A stretch of 64,000 nucleotides of DNA from Siphonodentalium dalli (Eukaryota; Mollusca; Scaphopoda; Gadilida; Siphonodentaliidae): NCBI GenBank assembly GCA_032622095.1, contig CP136069.1:102888278-102952277 (forward strand), given 5' to 3'. Both the position numbers and the translations under genes were made by a program. The notes below the pieces were generated by a model that was given only the letters and a program-made list of their open reading frames with translations, was not told the origin of the DNA and made no database searches. This document shows, piece by piece, positions 22,850-33,881 of this stretch. Every line of letters starts with the position of its first letter. Position 1 is the first letter of the stretch.

Positions 22850-24130
22850 CATTTGAAATTACTAGATCAATGTATCTCATAGATTGGGTTTTACATTTGG
22901 TTCAAATAGGGGCAGATATAGGAGATTTACCACACATATATGGATTTGTTAACTTCATGAGTTGATTTAAAAGCTGAGTTTAGAACCAATTAATTGGGGG
23001 GGGGGGTTCTGGTTTGACCCCAAAATTTGGTATTCAATGGAAAATATGTTGTAATTAGACCAACAAATGACCACATTTAGAATATTTCTAACTTTATGAG
23101 GTCATGTTGGAAATTTCCAACAGTTGGAGAGGTTGAAGTACCGGTTGTAAAATATATAAACGCCTCAAAAAAAGAAAGTCCCCCCATAATATATCAGTAA
23201 TATTTTATGAGATATTGGATGGATTTTTACGAAACTTTACGCAAATGTTTAGTGGTATCTGATACACAACCTGTGTGAGGCACGGTCCTGTCAGTTACGT
23301 TATGGCTGGCTGAGCATGAATTGAGGGGTGCTTTTCAAAAGTTGCAAAACACTGACGTAGAGTGGACAGTCACTCCATTGTTCCACTTTTCACACAAGTT
23401 GTTACTGGCTGTAAATGTGGTCTAAAAGTGACACTGAGTCCACGATAACATGCGTGTCATCTTCGGGACACAATGTTCCTTATGCATGCCCTGGCCATTC
23501 AGTCTAACCACATTCCTTTGGAATGACACCTTGAAGTTTCATGCTGTGAGCAACATAGAGTTATTGAAATCTGTCTCTTTGAAGCCATTATTCAGTAAAC
23601 CATGTTTCCCATCATGCAGGCAATTGAGGTACCAACAGATAAGGATGTTCCAAGCCTGTGCAAGAAGTGGGGACCAAGGCAGAGCTGAATGTCCTTGATC
23701 ACTCTACCTGTGTTTTTGCAACTTTTGAAAAGTGCCCCTCTTCCATTCAATTTGTGCTCACTCAGCCATATCTCACCTCCCAGCACAGTAATTAGCATAC
23801 TTGATGTCTTTGGTACCACAAATCAGTTGTGGAAATCTTCATCAAAATCCATCCAATATCTCATAAAATATTACCAAATATATTAGGGGGACTTTCTTAG
23901 ATTTGAGGTGTTTAGTTTGATCCAGTTGGGAGTCGACTGGCTATAAGTCAGGGGTTTGCAGTTGGAAATTTCAAGTTACACACCTTATGCCCCCTGCCTG
24001 TCAACGAAGACCATCTAGCTGTGTCCCTGTTTATATAACTACTTGTTTTAAAGTGATTTGACAAGTACTGACTATTGTAGTCTTCAAGAGTCCCAGTCTT
24101 CTCTGTCTTTTGTCAGGTGAGCCGACTGTC
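22850..24130 (+). repeat. direct repeat, copy B, split by a TIR element
   Basis: The stretch begins TACTAGATCAATGTATCTCATAG-like and runs through ACATTTGG, GGGGCAGATATAGGAG and GAAGTACCGGTTGTAA. It is then interrupted at 23159-23912, and resumes with AGTTTGATCCAGTTGGGAG down to AGAGTCCCAGTCTTC. It matches copy A at 21255-21716 with moderate divergence. Confidence 0.6.
23159..23912. mobile_element. 754-bp element with about 225-bp terminal inverted repeats and TA duplication
   Basis: The left end reads AACGCCTCAAAAAAAGAAAG and the reverse complement of the right end AACACCTCAAATCTAAGAAAG. Both continue through GTCCCCC, TAATATTTTATGAGATATTG, GGATGGATTTT, GGCTGAGTGAGCA-like and CTTTTCAAAAGTTGCAAAA-containing sequence for about 225 bp. 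The element is flanked by TA on both sides (23157-23158 and 23913-23914). The related direct repeat at 21255-21716 lacks it. The TA duplication and long inverted ends fit a non-autonomous Tc1/mariner-type or foldback element. The centre (about 23385-23690) has no recognisable transposase. Confidence 0.75.
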
Positions 24131-24702
24131 TTTTGTCAGGTGAGTCATTGACTGTCTTGTTTTATAAAATATGAATTTTTTTGTGACACCAGATAGGGTA
24201 GATTGCATGCTCAAATTATGTTTTCTATCATCATTCCTTAGCGTGTTTCATACATTTTCTATTTGTTGAGAGTCGGCTTGATGCCAGAACTGCTTGATGT
24301 AATACTTTTTGCAGAATACTAGTATGATACTGAACAGTAGAGCAGTCAGTCATCATCCAACTTGTTGTCTCCATTAAACGTTGTTTTATGTTTGCAAGTA
24401 CATTTTCTGTCCTTAAAAAGGAATTCAATAACCAGACTTTTTTTCTGAGTGGAATGCCTTGCTGATGACACCAGAACTTTGCTGCCACTGATTTGTTTTA
24501 AATCAAGACATTTAAATCCAATGTGATGGCGCTCACCAGAGCTCTGTGAGATCGCAGTATTCTTCTGCAATGATATCTCATATTATCTTCGCTAGGAGTT
24601 ATGGCAGCTTTATATCAATCTGAGTGTTCACTGAATGCATTCGTGGGTCAGGCTGCATGAGATTAGTTTTATTTGGCAAAGACACAAATTAATTGTTAGA
24701 AA

Positions 24703-24957
24703 GGGAATGAGTATAAACTCCAGGGAAATACATGTACATGTATCTCTATCACAGAGAAATTCTGATACTGGTCTAATGCTCTCGATTTTGGTAAATCTTC
24801 ATCAGGACCTCGTTTGGTGTATGGGTGAGTTGTGCATGGGCTGTACACAAACGAGGTCCTGGTGAAGTTTACCGAAATTGAAAGCGCTAGACCAGTCACT
24901 TGTCAGAATTTCTCCATGATAGAGAGTTTTCACTGGAGTTTATACTTTATTCCCTTC
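24703..24957. repeat. palindromic repeat with arms of about 120 bp
   Basis: The left arm (GGGAATGAGTATAAACTCCA, then CTCTATCA, GAGAAATTCTGA, CTGGTCTA, TTTGGTAAA, CAGGACCTCGTTTG) is matched in reverse order by the right arm (CAAACGAGGTCCTGGTGAAG through TGGAGTTTATACTTTATTCC). The centre is near 24836. Mispairs are scattered, so it is not brand new. The frames seen on both strands mirror each other because of the palindrome. Confidence 0.7.
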
Positions 24958-25403
24958 CTTACATGTACACTCTCTATCACCGAGATCTGGCCACACATGT
25001 GTCTCTCACAATGCTATGAGCAGTGGAAAATATCTGACTCCTAACTATATAAACTGGGGCTAACAAGAAGGGCTTTTATCCGATATTTTAATTGTTCATG
25101 GATAGCCTGTCTGAATGCTCCATTATCTGAATACTACATGTAGATAGCAAATCATTTGGAATGAATTTCGGAGATGGTGTGGGGAAACATGATAAAATTT
25201 ATTTTTGTAATCACTGACATTCTGTGTTCCATGTCATTTAATAACCAAGTTCAACCTTAGTTCACTCCTTTGTTCTAGGTCATCGTGATTGCAACCTTTA
25301 GTTCACTTTTGTATGTTGTGAGCTATGATTTGTGATTATTGAATTAAAATATTGTTACATTTTAAAAGCTGTCAGATTGTTGTGTTACCTGGGACAAACA
25401 TCA
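24958..25403. other. short gene-free stretch
   Basis: There is no coding frame, terminal repeat or RNA signature here that I can support. Confidence 0.4.
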
Positions 25404-26255
25404 TAGTACAGCGGCCAAACGCCAAAAGTGGTCGGGTACCCCTACCCACGGTAGAACAAGTTAAAACCAACTTTTTTTGAAGGAGAAATATATACTGTAG
25501 ACGAAAATGATAGTGAAAAATAACGGAATTGGTGGTGGCTATTCTCAAATCGACGATGAACGATACCCACCAGTGACTTTTCCCTAAAATTAACGATTTT
25601 GGTAAAGTGAGCCATGCGGCTATGTCCTAAGTTATTAGCCCACATTGTAGGCGTTAAAATGATTACAGCATACCATATCTGTACCTCATATGCAAGAAGT
25701 GTTGGTTAATTATGATTTTCGTGCCATTTGGAGCCGAAACATTTATTTTTGTTGAAAAATCGCTCTTTTTCAAAACAATTATATTTTTCGAACATTATCA
25801 TTCAAACGGATATTGCAATAATATTAAAATATTTAGTTCATATGGTGCAGTAGTTATCTAACAAGCATAGGAAGAAAGAAGTTAACAAAAACTTTGAACG
25901 GTTTGCGAGATATTGGATTTCAGCTACCCCTCCCCCAAACACGTTTTTGGTCGAAAAAAATACATATTTTTGTAAATGACATTACAAACATTTTCGAATT
26001 GATCTGAATGGGACCCAATATGAATCTTCTTCTGAAAGTGTTGTCCAGAGATGCCTTTTAATCGCTTACAGATGTGTTCAGGCTTCCAGACCCCAGTTAC
26101 AACAACAACAATTATTTTATTGATAACAGGTAATTTTGCATGCATTAACATCGATGTTAAGTACTAAAACCTTTGTTATAAACAATATGTGACCACCTAT
26201 AAAATTCATATGGCTCAGTAGTTATCTGGACATCACAAGCAGAAAGAATTTGACA
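25404..26255. repeat. left terminal inverted arm of the large element
   Basis: It matches the reverse complement of 36152-37007. Shared landmarks are CCTACCCACGGTAGAACAAG, AATAACGGAATTGGTGGTGG, AACGATTTTGGTAAAGTGAG, GGAGCCGAAACATTTATTTT, GGATTTCAGCTACCCCTCCC and TTGATAACAGGTAATTTTGC. A partial further repeat of the arm interior follows at about 26256-26580. Confidence 0.7.
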
Positions 26256-26599
26256 GAAATTGTCAACGGTTTTCAAGATATTGGAATTAGGTACCGCTCC
26301 CCCGGACTCGATTTGGTAGAAAAACTACACATTTATGATAACAAGACAGACCTACCTAAATTATTCTAACGAGCATCTAATCATTATTCGTGTGATGAAA
26401 ACCTGATCAGTAGACACCGCGAGCCTGGTTTTAGATGACCTCAGGTTTCCACTTAAACCCCCAGTTACAACAACAACAACAACTACACAATATGTTATTT
26501 ATGACACGTAATTTTATATTAACACATATCGACTTTGAGCAACTGAAGTATTTGTTCTAAAGGACACATAATATAGAATAACATAATCATACAGAACAA

Positions 26600-29130
26600 A
26601 ATTATTGTTGCTCTCCCGCCATATTAGACGTCCTGAACACACCACGAACTGAATAAAATATTATCTCAATATTAAGAATCATGTAATTATAAAGGACAGT
26701 TACATACGGATATATACAATGTTTATGGATGGGTTTGTTCCCGAAACAGTGTGGTACTTTGCTTGGCACATATGAAGGGCGAATTTGCTATATTTTTCAC
26801 TCTACCCAATTTAAAGACTTCAACGTAATATGAATTAAGCTTTATGATCTCTAATTCTCTATATTAACCGAGAATGTGACGGGAATGTAGTTCCATCAGA
26901 GAATACATAATTTGTATGGATGGGTTGTGCATGTGTCGCTTTACACAAAGTGGCTGATAAATAAGAAAGTCGAATTTGCTGTTTTAGGCCCCCCTACACA
27001 ATTGAAGTGTTAAAGTTGAACAACTCCCGAACTGAAATAATTGCTGTAAATATTAACTGAGGATGTGGGCAAAAAATTGTCATATCGGGGCGCATACATG
27101 GTGTTGATGGATGGGTTGGTTCAACTTGGTTGGATCCCGAAAGCCTTTAGCACTTTACGAAACTCCAAAGGAAAATATTTTTTGTTTTGGGGGACCCCTT
27201 TATATTCCCATCTAAACTCTTGAACACACCATGCGCCGAATATTCATGCTTTTATTATCAAATCACAGTGTGAACGAATGGGAATATACACGTAATATGG
27301 GTAGTTTGGTTCCCAAAATCCTGTGGTACTTTACAAAAGACGGCTGGCAAAAACCAAAGCTGAATATTTTCTTTGAGCACCCTCCCCCATTAAAAGTCTT
27401 AAACACACTAATGGATGGACATGTTCTCAATATTAACTGGGTGTGGACAAATGGTATGTAATTCAGGAAATATACCTCTTCATTGCACGATGAGTGGGTT
27501 GGCTGGCTTCCCAATGTCTAGGGCACTTTACAAAAAGTGGCTAGCAAAGAGAAGGCGAAATCTCACTGTTTTGGGTACCCATAACCCTTCTAAACTCTTT
27601 AGCACACACTGAACCGAATCTATATGCTCTCATGTATTATTTACAATTTGTATGGGTGGTTTTGTTCTCGAAATCCTGGAACACCTTACAAAAGGCGGCT
27701 GGCAAATACGAAATGTAATGTGTTAGGACACACTACCCCATTTGCAGTCTTGGTACACACCATGAACCGAAAGGATGTGCCCCCATTATTAACTGCGTGT
27801 GTAGAGAAATGGACGCTTTATAAAGAGTATAGAATACCAGGGTCTTGAATGTCTGGGTCACTTTACAAAAAGTTGTTGATGAAAGAGAAAGGCGAATACT
27901 CACTGTTTTGGGGGGACCGCATTGACCCATTTAATATCTTGATCAGAGCATGAACTGAAATTATATTCACTCATACTTAGCTGAGTGTGTGATCGAAATG
28001 TATTGCTATAATGGAATTATTAATTGATATATGGGTGATTTGGTTCCCCCGAAATTCTGGAACAGTTTACAAAAAGCGGCTGGCAAACAAGAAGGCGAAT
28101 TCTCTATGTCTTGAGGACCCCATTATCCAACTTGAAGTATTAACAAAATTATATTCTCTCAATGTTAACTGAAGTTGGGGACAAATGGGATTATTATCTG
28201 GCAATACGAATCTGTTATGGATGAGATGGTTCCCGAAAGCATATGGCACTTTACAACAAATGGTCAACAAATGAAAGGGCTAAAGTTTACTCTCAGGGGA
28301 CTCCATCCCTATTTGAAGTCTTGAACACACCACTAGCTCAAGGCATAAGCTATCCATATTACCCGAGATTGTGGCCGAATGGCTGTTCTGTCAGAATAGA
28401 TGCAATGGTCTCGCGAGCCCACCGTTCGCGAAAACACAGTGGCACCCCTACCCCATGTAAACCATTGAACCTACCACGAACTGAATGGATGTGCCCTCAG
28501 GGTCAAACAACGATCTGGACAAATGGCTATTCTATAAAGAAATACACAATTGTTATAGATGGGTTAATACCCGACAGTCAGGGACACTTTACAAAAAGCG
28601 ACTGAAAAATAAATAATGCGATGTTTCAATGTTTGTATTACCCCCTTCCCAATTTGAAGACTAGAACACCCCACGGATTGGAACGATATCATCATTGACT
28701 GCGTGTATGGACAATGGCGAGTTAATTGTACAAGGACGTAAACAATGTAAATAGATGGATTTGGATTCTGAAAGAATGAGCACTCAACGAAAAGTGACTG
28801 GAAAATATGAAAGGCAAAATTTTGAGGACCCCAACTTTATTTGAAGTCTTGGAAGACACCACATGGTGAAATGATATGACCCCAATATTAATATATGGAC
28901 CAAAGGTTAGTTTTTATCAGAATATACATATGTGTTGGTTCCCGAAAGTCTGCATCATGTGGCACTCCACAACAAGCGGCTGGCAAATGTTCACTGTTGT
29001 ATGTACCCCTACCCTATTTGAAGTCTTGAACACATCATGTACTGAAGGGTTTATGAAATCAATATCAACATATATTGTGGCCGAAACTATGCGATATATA
29101 AGTATGTGGTAGTTCTATCCAGAGGTAAAC
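26600..29130. repeat. internal tandem array of the large element, about 13 units of about 184 bp
   Basis: A landmark of the form GGCACTTTACAAAAAGNGGCTGGCAAA recurs near 26753, 26938, 27147, 27325, 27519, 27677, 27854, 28059, 28242, 28410 (decayed), 28581, 28777 and 28960. Other shared blocks are TGGATGGGTTGGTTCCCGAAA, GGGGACCCCATTACCC, TTTGAAGTCTTGAACACACC and TCAATATTAACTGAGTGTG. Units are strongly diverged. Tandem units of this size inside mobile elements are well known in bivalves. Many small frames here are by-products. Confidence 0.75.
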
Positions 29131-29749
29131 AATTTATCTGGGAGAGAGATTGTATGGGGAAAATTAGGATGTAATCCAGTTGGAACTGATTGGATACAAT
29201 GATATACACATAGTTTCGTTGGAGCCGATTGGACGCAATGCTACACAGATAATGTTGTTTTCGTCATTGATACGCCCGTTGCCGTGAGATTGCAGACGAT
29301 CTGGTGGTGGTAAATTTCGCGGTCAGCAGGGTTTCAATGCTTTCACGAAGTTTTAACAAATGGCAGCGTTATGGAAATCGCTTTGTCTGAACCCCGTCAA
29401 CTATTTTAATATTTTCTCGATGACTTGAGTTGCTGTACATAAAAAGAGTATTTCTGCTAAAATTAGAAGTTCAGTCTTAGGACCACTGTTTTCCAAAAAG
29501 TAATGATATGCCTTTTCTATTTGCCACAATGACAGAGAGGGGACGTTTTAATGTGATTACTCAATTGGCCATAGTTCAAACTACTGCACTTCAATCTTAA
29601 ACGCGAATGGAGTACTTGTGCATCTATACGTCGGACATGATGGGTTCCCCAGCTGTCCAATTATTGTAATCTCTGTATACCATTATTGTTTTTTTGAGAA
29701 TAAACTATTGATTGGTTGGTTGATATGCGACACTTATTGTATGTAATAG
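29131..29749. other. spacer between internal array and right arms
   Basis: There is no coding frame or repeat that I can match. It includes a GTTGTTGTTGTAA-type border just before the first right-arm copy. Confidence 0.4.
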
Positions 29750-30313
29750 CAAATACAATGCGTTGTTGTTGTAATTTGGGGTCTGGAAGCCTGAACACGT
29801 CTTTAATCACTTAAGCAATGTCCCCGGGCTCAATTTTCAGCAAAAGAATTATGTTGGGTCCCAGTATGATCAATTGGGAAATATGGTAAAGTTCTGAACA
29901 AAAATATGTAATTTTTCGACCAAAAATGTGTTTGGGGGAGGTGTAGCTAAAATCCATTATTTCGCAAATTGTTCTAAATTTCTGTTAACTTCTTTCTGCA
30001 TATGCTTGGCAGATAACTGCATCACCATAAGAAATAAATATTTGGGCATTATAACAATATCCATTTCAATGATAATGTTTGAAAAATAATATATTTGTGA
30101 AAAAGTGCGATTTTTCAGCAAAAAATAAACGTTTTGGCTCCAAAATTTATGTCAGGACAATCTAAATTAACCAACACTTTTTTTCATATCAGGTAGAGGT
30201 ATGGTATGATGTAGTAATTTTAACCCCAAACATATGGGCAAATAGGCTAGGACATAGCCACAGGGCTCGCTTTACCAAAATCGTTAATTTCTGGAAAAAG
30301 TCACTGGAGGGTA
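29750..30313. repeat. inner copy of the right arm, interrupted by the LTR insertion
   Basis: Running from TTGTAATTTGGGGTCTGGAA to CACTGGAGGGTA, this matches 36288-36850 in direct orientation and 25560-26110 in inverted orientation. It continues after the LTR element at 36091 (TCGCTCATCGTCGATTTGAC). Confidence 0.65.
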
Positions 30314-31078
30314 TGTGCCAAGACAACCACAGGGACATAACTTTCAACCCGGGAAGAAGATAGGAAATCTCTGTCAGAGGGGCGCTCGATTACCACACAT
30401 ATCAGCGTCGCTGTTGACCACATCTAGATCACAAAAGTACTGAGCACCAAATCGAATTAGCGAGCGTCCATGCAATAACATAGGGAAATGATTTGTGGAG
30501 TAAACAGAACACGGTCTTGAGGATTAGCAAGACCAGATGTATCGCCTAGAAAGCTACTGAAACCAGGAGAGTTAATAGGACCCATGGGGAGATGACGATA
30601 ACTCAATTACCCTAAGTACGATGAACCGACGCGCCGTGAAAATACACATGGCCGTCATTAGCAGACACTGGGTATTTTAGGAAGAAGAAGCCGACATGAG
30701 AGGACAGTTCTAACCAGTTTCTATCTGACCAACACAAGCGATCATCACGAACCCTCGGACGCTTAGAAGAGCAGAGTGGAGCAATGGACGGAAATACAAG
30801 GTAAACATTATGCTCTTGTATTTCTAACAACGCCCCACTGATGCGCCGACGGAGGAAGAAGAAGAGCAGACGACAGGAAGACGAACTCAACCGGAACTCA
30901 ACCGAGTAGAAGACAAGCAGACACACACAACCTATGAAGACGGAAGAAGACTCTAAACCAAGCAGACGACAGGAAGAGAAACCCAGATGCCGATGATTGA
31001 ACATTATTGACTTTGTTATATATAAATAATCAAACCGTTCTGATAGCCTTAAGAGTTATATGTACCCGTATTGGCACA
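30314..31078 (+). repeat. 5' LTR
   Basis: The LTR is 765 bp with TGTGCCAA and TTGGCACA ends. A TATA-like TTATATATAAATAATC lies near 31017-31032, close to the 3' end. A 130-residue open frame on the minus strand (30612-31004) is the shadow of purine-rich sequence and is the same in the 3' LTR. Confidence 0.92.
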
Positions 31079-31089
31079 TATCTCTTAAC

Positions 31090-31109
31090 TGGTGCCTTCG
31101 AGCCAGGAT
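31090..31109 (+). other. candidate primer-binding site
   Basis: TGGTGCCTTCGAGCCAGGAT begins 12 bases after the LTR end. It starts with TGG, as needed to pair with a tRNA CCA end, and its complement ends like a tRNA T-arm plus acceptor strand. The gap from the LTR is larger than usual, and I cannot name the tRNA. Confidence 0.5.
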
Positions 31110-31215
31110 CTGAACGCTAATCACAGACACAACGTGAAACCAGAAGAGGAACAGTGTGAAAAAAAAACAGTGTGGGAAAATTCGCAAAACGTGAGTCTAA
31201 TTGTTTATTATCATA

Positions 31216-32298
31216 ATGGCTACCCAACAATCAATTGGTGTTCTCGCCCCATTGACAGAGTCTATCAATTCTCAAATTGCTGCAATGGCCATGACTACGG
31301 TAACACAGGTAGTGACGTCATTTGACGGGGACCCCACGAAATACCACGGGTGGGTCAAGTCGATAGAAAAATGCGCGATCCTAACCGGCGCTAACGAAGC
31401 AAAGAAGCCCTATATGGCATTCCAGAGCGCGACGGGCCCTGTATCAGATTTTTTACAAAGATATTTGGCCACGAATCCTAACGCCACGTGGCAAGACACA
31501 AAAACTGAATTATCTAGTCGATTTGCCGAGATAAATGACATTCAATTCGCCTTTTCGATGCTAAGAAAAATCAAGCAAAAACAAAACGAAAATTTACATG
31601 TGCTTGCCGAACGGATTTTGGAGATCGCGATTGTGGCATACCGAGAGCAGCCCGGCGGGATCAACGCGGTTGAAGGCCAACTCGTAGGGTTTTATATTGA
31701 CGCTTTAAGAAGCGACAGTTTGAAAATGAAGTTGATCAGGGATGCGCCGAAGACACTAAAATTGGCAGCCGACATCGCCATGCGGGAAATGGGGATCCGA
31801 CGGGTATTCAACCTACGAACGGGCCGCGAAAATTACAACGAAAACGAACCGGAAGCAATGGAAATCGATAGTTTCAGAAACAAACGCGCGAGAACAACCT
31901 GCGATGTATGCGCAAGCGATAACCACACGACCCGTGAACACCGATCACGCCCGAGACAGGTGCATGTCGAAGCGGTGGTTAAACCACGAACAGTCGAATG
32001 TTGGACGTGTCAAGGTGACCATTTCGCTCGCGACTGCCCCTTTAAGACCGAAAACCGAAGGCACGTATCTTGCTGGGGTTGCAACGGTAATCACTTGGCT
32101 AGAAATTGCCCCTCTAAATCCGGAGATTCGAAGCAAAGGCAATGGAACACGCCAGTAACGCCACCTAGGGGAATCCGCCGAGATCAGCCGAACCGATCAC
32201 GTGACCTATCCCATGATACACCGCGTCACAGCCGGAGATATCCGACATTAAACGAACCACCGCGACTAATGACCCCGCCCACATACGCAAAAAACTAA
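31216..32298 (+). CDS. gag: Gag polyprotein, 360 residues, intact
   Basis: The first in-frame ATG (31216) was chosen over an upstream TTG in frame; it opens MATQQSIGVL. Residues 30-200 look like a Ty3-type capsid: FDGDPTKYHGWVKSIEKC near the start, then helices with MLRKIKQKQNENLHVLAERI. The nucleocapsid has a variant C-x2-C-x4-H-x4-H motif (residues 229-242) and two C-x2-C-x3-H-x4-C knuckles (262-274 and 286-298), one residue shorter than the canonical spacing. The tail is rich in Arg, Pro and Ser. The frame ends TAC GCA AAA AAC TAA, placing a slippery heptamer directly on the stop. Gag would assemble particles and package element RNA in the cytoplasm. Nothing disables it. Confidence 0.9.
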   Translation: MATQQSIGVLAPLTESINSQIAAMAMTTVTQVVTSFDGDPTKYHGWVKSIEKCAILTGANEAKKPYMAFQSATGPVSDFLQRYLATNPNATWQDTKTELSSRFAEINDIQFAFSMLRKIKQKQNENLHVLAERILEIAIVAYREQPGGINAVEGQLVGFYIDALRSDSLKMKLIRDAPKTLKLAADIAMREMGIRRVFNLRTGRENYNENEPEAMEIDSFRNKRARTTCDVCASDNHTTREHRSRPRQVHVEAVVKPRTVECWTCQGDHFARDCPFKTENRRHVSCWGCNGNHLARNCPSKSGDSKQRQWNTPVTPPRGIRRDQPNRSRDLSHDTPRHSRRYPTLNEPPRLMTPPTYAKN

Positions 32299-32352
32299 GG
32301 AATCCTCTCATTGAGGCCACATGTGAGAGGAAATTTAGTATCAACATTGTGG
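32289..32352 (+). promoter_or_regulatory. -1 ribosomal frameshift signal at the gag stop
   Basis: The heptamer A AAA AAC (32289-32295) sits in the gag frame directly before the TAA stop (32296-32298). A -1 shift enters the frame that runs openly into the protease frame. Seven bases downstream is an 8-bp perfect stem, TCCTCTCA (32303-32310) with TGAGAGGA (32324-32331), around a 13-nt loop. Loop bases CCACA (32317-32321) can pair with TGTGG (32348-32352), which would make an H-type pseudoknot. Slippery site, spacer and stem fit the known retroviral arrangement. Function is inferred. Confidence 0.8.
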
Positions 32353-33881
32353 GGAACCCCAGCTCGTGTTTAGTCAGAATAGGGAAAAATAAATATCGCT
32401 CATTAGTGGATAGTGGAGCGGAAGTATCATTGATTCACAAACGCGTCTATGACGCATTACAGTTCCGACCAAAACTAACTAGGGAACACATCAATCTTAG
32501 CTCCGTGAATGGGAAGTCACTGGGCGTACTTGGTAGCGTGGAACTAACCTTCAGAATGGCGAAACTAAAATTAACCCATCAATTTTATGTGGTGAATGAT
32601 ATGAACCGGAATATGATCTTAGGGAGGGATTGGTTGACCTCTCGGGGGGTCAGACTATATTATGACCTGGGATGCCTCAAGATCAGTGACGTGTATATCC
32701 CCTTGGAAGCAGATGCGCATATCGCTTCCCTTCTGAGATTAACCAGCAAAGTTAGTTTAAAGCCCCGAACATCGACTTTATGTATGGGAAAATCAAAAAA
32801 CTTAGCTTCTCTTCACAAGTCGACATTAATAGAGGTTGCCCAAATCAAGAAAGGTTACCTAGCATCAAAACCCGGTTTGGAGGTAAGGAATTCGATTTCG
32901 GAACTAGGTAAAAGACATCAAGTCCCATTGCTACTTGTGAACAACACTAATAAAACCGTTTATCTACGGCGCGGCAGTGTAGTTGGAAAATCAGTCACGT
33001 ATGGACGAAGACGCAATCGTGCTGGGAAAGGTTATTGTCAAATAACATTACAGCAACAGCCTAAATCATTTATGATGGTACACAAACACGTGAAACAGGC
33101 GAAACGCCAACAAGCAGCGAAAGTTAACAAAAAGGCCACAGACACCAAATTCGAGATTGGCGAGGCCGTCTATGTGAAGAATCATTTACGAGAAAGCAAA
33201 CTTGAAAGCAAATGGAAACTTTACTTCCGCATAACCAAGCAAATAACGCCCGTTACTTTCGAGGTAAGGAATCAATTAACTGGGAAAGTCACACAATCCC
33301 ATGCTGAACACATGCGCAAGGCCAACCTTGAATGGGAAATCCCCAAAACTGACAACAACAAGCGTGCTCAAACGTATGTTGTTCCCCCCGAAGACGAAGA
33401 TAGCGACGTTCCTGCCCCTAACCCTGTGGGTGGGTCTTCTGGCGATGAAACAGAACCATTACCAGATGATGTAATCGCTCGATATCGGAGACAATGTTCG
33501 GACTCCGATGACGAAGATGTCCCTTTAAGCGAGCTTAAGATGCGCTTACAGCGTAGAAAAGCGCGACCCGCACGCTCAGAGCCGCTACAAAACCCTGACT
33601 CGTCCATGGACGAGAGACCAGAGCCGAGTGCCAAGGCACGACGCGCTCCAGCGCCTCGTCGACACGGGCGCAAAGTAACAAAGATGTTTACGAGTGATGA
33701 CAACTCAGAGGATGAGTTAATGGAAGTGGCCGCCATTGAACAAACCCCTCGTGAAGGTAGGCCCGTACCGGCCCCTCGCAAGTGTAAGCAGCTCATGAAT
33801 GGAGCGAGCAGCAACTTAATAGATAAACCGTTGTTTCAAGCCGTGCTATCAGCAATAATAATTGAGTGCTCGAAACAGTGA
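32292..33881 (+). CDS. pro: protease fused in frame to the integrase C-terminal domain
   Basis: The frame is open from the frameshift site to TGA at 33879-33881. No ATG is needed if it is made as a Gag fusion; counting below starts at the GTG at 32349 (510 residues). Residues 18-30 hold the retropepsin active site SLVDSGAEVSLI, and NMILGRDWL (88-96) closes the fold. Residues 190-215 (PLLLVNNTNKTVYLRRGSVV) match the linker that normally precedes RT. From about 240 the sequence is instead the end of an integrase: a Lys-rich helix, FEIGEAVYVKNHL, WKLYFRI and PVTFEVRNQLTGKV, then HAEHMRKANLEWEIP. About 180 acidic then basic residues follow, with repeated PAPR motifs. RT, RNase H and the DDE core are missing between about 216 and 242 (nucleotides 32994-33075), yet the frame is preserved. 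Confidence 0.85.
   Translation, partial: KLRNPLIEATCERKFSINIVGNPSSCLVRIGKNKYRSLVDSGAEVSLIHKRVYDALQFRPKLTREHINLSSVNGKSLGVLGSVELTFRMAKLKLTHQFYVVNDMNRNMILGRDWLTSRGVRLYYDLGCLKISDVYIPLEADAHIASLLRLTSKVSLKPRTSTLCMGKSKNLASLHKSTLIEVAQIKKGYLASKPGLEVRNSISELGKRHQVPLLLVNNTNKTVYLRRGSVVGKSVTYGRRRNRAGKGYCQITLQQQPKSFMMVHKHVKQAKRQQAAKVNKKATDTKFEIGEAVYVKNHLRESKLESKWKLYFRITKQITPVTFEVRNQLTGKVTQSHAEHMRKANLEWEIPKTDNNKRAQTYVVPPEDEDSDVPAPNPVGGSSGDETEPLPDDVIARYRRQCSDSDDEDVPLSELKMRLQRRKARPARSEPLQNPDSSMDERPEPSAKARRAPAPRRHGRKVTKMFTSDDNSEDELMEVAAIEQTPREGRPVPAPRKCKQLMNGASSNLIDKPLFQAVLSAIIIECSKQ

Noticed and set aside
27231-29112. Many 65-120-residue frames between 27.2 and 29.1 kb
   Set aside because: They lie in the diverged 184-bp array on both strands and share no protein motif.
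30612-31004. 130-residue minus-strand frame with hydrophobic runs in the 5' LTR (and 35620-36012 in the 3' LTR)
   Set aside because: It is the antisense of purine-rich LTR sequence; its identity in both places follows from LTR identity, and no family is recognised.
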